Of a stretch of 9,523 nt of DNA, positions 6,585 through 9,523 are shown one piece after another. This DNA is from Acidimicrobiia bacterium. GTDB lineage: Bacteria; Actinomycetota; Acidimicrobiia; UBA5794; UBA11373. The notes below the pieces were generated by a model, which saw only the letters and a program-made list of their open reading frames with translations, was not told where the DNA came from and did no database searches. Location of the stretch: NCBI GenBank assembly GCA_025456165.1, contig JALOLI010000029.1, forward strand, positions 1-9,523. Direction: 5' to 3'. How positions within the stretch are numbered: the stretch's first letter is position 1; every line of letters starts with the position of its first letter. The translations under genes were made by a program, and so were the position numbers.

Positions 6585-7268
6585 CTAGGGCGCCAGGCGG
6601 CGATAGGCGCCCCGGAGGGCAAGGTCCACCCGCCGGCGCCACTCGGCGGTGATCGCCTCCAGGGGATCGGGGGCTCCGGCAAAGTCCGCCGGGTCGATGG
6701 CCTCGCAGACCACGACGTGTATGGGGCGGCGGCTGACCCGGGTCGTGCCCCGGCCCAGGGCCTCCTCGGAGCCGGCCACCGCCACCGGCAGCAAGGGCAC
6801 CCCGGCGCGGCGGGCCAGCCAGGCAGCGCCTCGCTTGGGCCGGGACTCGTCCCAGACCCAGACTCTCATCCCCTCGGGATGGAGGCCTACCGACCCCCCG
6901 GCGGCCAGCTCCGCCAGGGCCAGGCGCAGCGCCCCGAGCGGTGCCCGCGACCGGGGCAAGGGGATGGCACCCAGCCACAGGGTGAGCCGGTCGAAGAAGG
7001 CCGAGCGGCCGTAGAGCTCGTCGACCGCCAGGAATCGGATCGGCCGGTCCACCGCCAACGACACCATCACCGGATCGAGGTGGGAGAAGTGGTTGGCCGC
7101 CACCACCACGGGCCCGGCGGGCACCCGCTCCCGTCCCTCGAGGGTGACGGGGAAGAAGCGCCCGCCGATGAACCGGAACGGGCCGAGCACCCACCGGCTG
7201 GCGGTGTAGCCCCCCCACGGGTACCCGGGGCTAAGCGACGGTCCCAAGGGCGGCGAAGAGGGCGGCAA
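6585..7268 (-). CDS. plsC: 1-acyl-sn-glycerol-3-phosphate acyltransferase family protein (PlsC-like)
   Basis: Lysophospholipid acyltransferases of this family transfer an acyl chain to the sn-2 position of a glycerophosphate, making phosphatidic acid at the inner membrane face. The catalytic HX4D motif is present as H60-FSHL-D65. Block II is IPLPRSR (102-108), block III HPEGMRV (130-136, normally PEGTRS-like) and block IV GVPLLPVAVAGSEE (156-169). The missing Thr/Ser in block III is a mild deviation. The start is uncertain. TTG at 7268 gives 227 residues, overlaps holB by 38 nt and has a chance GGAG 7 nt upstream; TTG at 7247 is also possible, and GTG at 7190 would cut the usual hydrophobic lead. 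A C7 run at 7210-7216 lies in this start region, so a sequencing slip could blur it. Other acyl acceptors cannot be excluded. Confidence 0.87.
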   Translation of the reverse strand: MPPSSPPLGPSLSPGYPWGGYTASRWVLGPFRFIGGRFFPVTLEGRERVPAGPVVVAANHFSHLDPVMVSLAVDRPIRFLAVDELYGRSAFFDRLTLWLGAIPLPRSRAPLGALRLALAELAAGGSVGLHPEGMRVWVWDESRPKRGAAWLARRAGVPLLPVAVAGSEEALGRGTTRVSRRPIHVVVCEAIDPADFAGAPDPLEAITAEWRRRVDLALRGAYRRLAP

Positions 7269-8298
7269 AGGCGAGCTCCGGACGCTGATTGGCTTCGAGG
7301 GCGGCCACCGTGTCGAGCACCCGGCCGGCGGCGGCCACGGCCGCCGCCGGGGTCAGCGAGGTGAGGTCGGCCACCGGGATGTCGCGGTTGCGCACCGGGG
7401 CCCCGAATTGGGCGGCGGCGGCATCGCGGTACCAGGAGGCGAGGATCTCGAGCCCGGTGGTGTACAGGGTGGCGGCGGCCCGCCGGCGCTCCCGCTCCTG
7501 GCGCTCCTTGACCGCCCGGCCCAGGGAGCTCTCGGCTTCGGTCTGCTCGCGCTCGAAGCGATGCCTCTGGTCCAGGCCGTCGAGCAGCGGCTCGGCGGCC
7601 GCCACCAGCTCGTCGGCCAGGCGAAAAGCCTGCCCGGGCTGGGAGCCCACTCGCCCCGGCACGGACAGCCAGGCCCGCCGGTAGGCAGCCACGTCGGGCT
7701 GGGTGGCCAGCATCAGGGCCAGCCCGGGGCGGCCTCCCGACGCCGCGGCGGCGCGGCGCGCTTGCTCGGGCTCCACCCCGCGCTCCTCGAGTGCCGCGAT
7801 CACCTCCTCGTCGGTGACCCGGCCGAAGTGGACCGTGCGGCAGCGGCTGGAGATGGTGGGCGGCAGGTCGTCTTCGGATTCGGCCACCAGGATGAAGATC
7901 GTCGTCGGGCTGGGCTCCTCGAGGGTCTTGAGCAGAGCGCTGGCCGCCTCCTCGGTCATCATCCCCGCCTCCTCGAAGAGCACGACCTTGCGGTCTCCCT
8001 CGATCGGGGCGAGCACCGCGCGGGCCACGGTGGCCCGGGCCTGGTCGACGGTCAGGGTGGTGCGCCCGTCGGGCTCGACCAGGGAAAGGTCGGGGTGGGT
8101 GCCTGCGAGCACGCGCCGCACGCACCCGGAGTCGGCCCCCGGGCAGAGCAGCAGCCCGGAGAAGCGGCGGGCCACGGTGGCCTTGCCCACGCTCGACGGG
8201 CCGACGAACAGGTAGGCCTGGGCCGGCGCGGCGGCTTCGGCCTCGAGCAGGGCCAGCAGCAGGCCGTGCCCGACCACTCCGGTGAAGGGGCTCACCAT
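7231..8298 (-). CDS. holB: DNA polymerase III subunit delta-prime (clamp loader)
   Basis: The 355-residue AAA+ protein belongs to the clamp loader that places the beta sliding clamp on DNA. It shows the early GVVGH segment, a P-loop-like GPSSVGK (33-39, followed by Ala, which fits a non-hydrolysing delta-prime), HPDL (68-71), LLKTLEEP (122-129) and the sensor-1 SRC motif (151-153). The zinc module common in this family is reduced: only C52 and C59 remain where four cysteines are typical. The ATG at 8298 overlaps the tmk stop by 7 nt and has no clear ribosome site, so translation is probably coupled to tmk. The open frame extends to 8904, but that stretch is the antiphase shadow of tmk. The tmk-holB order is common in bacteria and supports the call. 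Confidence 0.93.
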   Translation of the reverse strand: MVSPFTGVVGHGLLLALLEAEAAAPAQAYLFVGPSSVGKATVARRFSGLLLCPGADSGCVRRVLAGTHPDLSLVEPDGRTTLTVDQARATVARAVLAPIEGDRKVVLFEEAGMMTEEAASALLKTLEEPSPTTIFILVAESEDDLPPTISSRCRTVHFGRVTDEEVIAALEERGVEPEQARRAAAASGGRPGLALMLATQPDVAAYRRAWLSVPGRVGSQPGQAFRLADELVAAAEPLLDGLDQRHRFEREQTEAESSLGRAVKERQERERRRAAATLYTTGLEILASWYRDAAAAQFGAPVRNRDIPVADLTSLTPAAAVAAAGRVLDTVAALEANQRPELAFAALFAALGTVA

Positions 8299-8897
8299 CG
8301 CCGCAGCACCGCGTCGGTCGCCGCCGTCACCACCGCGTCGAACCCGGCCGAAGCGTCGACCACCACGAACCGCTCCGGCTCGGCGCCGGCCAGCAGGTCG
8401 TAGGCGGCCGCCACCCGGGCCTGCAAGGCCACGCCGGCAGTGCTGATGCGGTCGGCGCCGTCCTCGCGGGCCAGGCCGGCAGCCGGGTCCAGGCGCAGCA
8501 GCACCACCAGCTCCGGCCAGACCCCGCCGAGGCCGGCCTCGTTCACCCGCCGCACCGCCTCGATGCCGAGCCCGCGGGCCCCGCCCTGATAGGCCAGGGA
8601 CGAGTAGACGCTGCGGTCGCTGACCACGGCCCGGCCGGCCTCGAGCGCCGGGCCGACGACCTCGGAGGCCAATTGCGACCGGGCGGCGGCGAAGAGCAGC
8701 GCCTCGGCCCAGTCGGCGACCACGCCGCCCAGGCCGAGCAGGATCCGGCGGATCGCCTCGCCGGTGGGGGTGCCCCCGGGCTCCCGCACCGAGAGTACGT
8801 CGAAGCCCGCCGCGGCCAGACCCTCCGCCACCCGGACGGCCACCGTGGTCTTCCCGGCGCCGTCGATGCCTTCGAAGGCCACATAGCGGCGGGTCAT
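8292..8897 (-). CDS. tmk: Thymidylate kinase (dTMP kinase)
   Basis: This 201-residue enzyme phosphorylates dTMP to dTDP with ATP, an essential step of dTTP synthesis. Visible motifs are FEGIDGAGKTT (Walker A, 8-18), REPGGTPTGE (38-47), SDRSVYSSLAYQG (93-105, with the DR pair at 94-95) and a lid segment around 143-152 (AREDGADRIS), where Ser follows DRI instead of the frequent Glu. Length is normal. The ATG at 8897 overlaps the stop of the MFS gene as ATGA, with AGGGTGA a few bases upstream. holB begins inside its last codons. In several Streptomyces the tmk domain is fused to an MFS-like membrane domain; here the same pair appears as two overlapping genes. Confidence 0.97.
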   Translation of the reverse strand: MTRRYVAFEGIDGAGKTTVAVRVAEGLAAAGFDVLSVREPGGTPTGEAIRRILLGLGGVVADWAEALLFAAARSQLASEVVGPALEAGRAVVSDRSVYSSLAYQGGARGLGIEAVRRVNEAGLGGVWPELVVLLRLDPAAGLAREDGADRISTAGVALQARVAAAYDLLAGAEPERFVVVDASAGFDAVVTAATDAVLRRW

Positions 8898-9523
8898 AGC
8901 TCACCCTGGGGGCCGGGAGGAACGGAGGGAGCAGGCGGCAGGCCGTTCATCTCCTCGGTGAGCGGCTCACCGGCCGCGGACCGCCGGTAGGAGCGGAACG
9001 CCTGGGTGACTGCCGCCAAGTCGGACTGCCGGTCGGCGTGCCCCATGACCACCAGGATCCGGCGCACCCGCCACAGGGTGGCCAGGCCGGCGAAGAAGAT
9101 GAGGCCGCCGCCGAGCAGCGGCACCACCCTCAAGCCCTCCGACAGGAGGCCGGGGATGACCCCGTCGAACAGTTTGGCGAGCGGCAGGGACGCCATCATG
9201 GAGAGCAGCAGGCCGATGCGCATCAGGCTGAACAGGGCGGCGAAGGTGCGGCCGCGCACCTCGTCGACTACCTGCTCGTGAAGGTGCGAGAAGCTCAGCA
9301 CATAGGCGCCGCCGCTCCCCAGGCCCATGAAGCCGATCCACGCCGCGGCGCCTGCCAGGGTGCTCACCAGGCCGGTGGCGGCCAGCGAGGCCCCGGCGAC
9401 CAGCAGGGCCAGCGAGAAGACCACGTCCTTGTGCACGATGCGCGAGCCGAAGACGGTGACCAGCACGATTCCCAATGCCGTGCCCAGGCCGAAGGCGGTG
9501 AGCAGCGCCGGGAACCCGGTGCT
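8894..9523 (-). CDS. Major facilitator superfamily permease, C-terminal part (runs off right edge)
   Basis: The frame is open from the right edge to the TGA at 8894 and gives 209 residues, about half of an MFS protein. It shows roughly four to five hydrophobic helices: the first near 9460-9520, then about 9355-9420, 9290-9345, 9170-9245 and 9065-9125. A charged motif VRGRTFAALFSLMRIG follows the third, typical of the loop and helix that open the last helices of MFS_1/MFS_3 carriers. A cytoplasmic tail of about 45 residues rich in Pro/Gly closes it. An apparent start at 9475 is only an in-frame TTG inside a helix; the real start lies outside the window. Substrate is unknown. It is coupled to tmk by an ATGA overlap, an arrangement reminiscent of MFS-tmk fusions in other actinobacteria. 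Confidence 0.85.
   Translation of the reverse strand, partial: STGFPALLTAFGLGTALGIVLVTVFGSRIVHKDVVFSLALLVAGASLAATGLVSTLAGAAAWIGFMGLGSGGAYVLSFSHLHEQVVDEVRGRTFAALFSLMRIGLLLSMMASLPLAKLFDGVIPGLLSEGLRVVPLLGGGLIFFAGLATLWRVRRILVVMGHADRQSDLAAVTQAFRSYRRSAAGEPLTEEMNGLPPAPSVPPGPQGEL

Noticed and set aside
7210..7216. C7 run as evidence of a frameshift in plsC
   Set aside because: The frame downstream is intact and the upstream lead is compatible with an acyltransferase N-terminus. It only leaves the start codon uncertain.
7408..8403. Long plus-strand open frame opposite holB
   Set aside because: No recognisable motif; it is the antisense shadow of holB, whose motifs are clear.
8299..8904. N-terminal extension of holB by about 200 codons
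   Set aside because: The extension is out-of-frame tmk sequence with Arg/Gly-rich composition. The ATG at 8298 begins a normal delta-prime protein.
1..9523. tRNA, rRNA, CRISPR, transposon or phage elements
   Set aside because: No repeat arrays, terminal inverted repeats, integrase or transposase motifs or cloverleaf-like segments were noticed by reading. No computational scan was possible.

Overview
The window is a high-GC bacterial segment in which every supportable gene lies on the minus strand, so it reads from right (9523) to left (1). GC-rich codons, GTG and TTG starts, tightly overlapping genes and an MFS permease coupled to thymidylate kinase suggest Actinomycetota, possibly a metagenome-derived lineage. 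That placement is inference from style and gene content, not from a marker gene.

Right part (about 5645-9523) is core-type metabolism. It holds the C-terminal part of an MFS permease, thymidylate kinase (tmk), the DNA polymerase III delta-prime clamp-loader subunit (holB), a PlsC-type lysophospholipid acyltransferase and a TIGR01777-family NAD(P)-binding epimerase-like protein. Reading frames overlap or nearly touch, which suggests one transcription unit with translational coupling.

An 85-bp, locally AT-rich gap (5560-5644) holds a plausible promoter and starts a second unit (about 1-5559) devoted to flavin/iron-sulfur electron transfer. In transcription order this is: a MarR-type regulator with an unusual four-cysteine C-terminal segment; a soluble HdrD-like protein with two [4Fe-4S] motifs; EtfB; EtfA; a membrane HdrE-HdrD fusion of the FadF/EMO type (ETF:menaquinone oxidoreductase-like); and the first 22 codons of an HdrA-like flavoprotein that runs off the left edge. 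Most spacings are short: TGATG between marR and hdrD, 49 nt before etfB, effectively coupled etfB-etfA, 3 nt before the EMO gene, and ATGA before hdrA.

The likely logic of the second unit is that acyl-CoA dehydrogenases reduce EtfAB. EtfAB then passes electrons to the membrane EMO-like protein and the quinone pool, or exchanges them with the HdrD/HdrA iron-sulfur-flavin modules in a bifurcating or confurcating complex. The EMO-like gene is broken in this sequence: about 118 nt of its first CCG region appear to be missing near position 634, which shifts the frame. Whether that is a real lesion or an assembly error is the main open question. No RNA genes, mobile elements, CRISPR arrays or gene-free stretches above 300 bases were seen.
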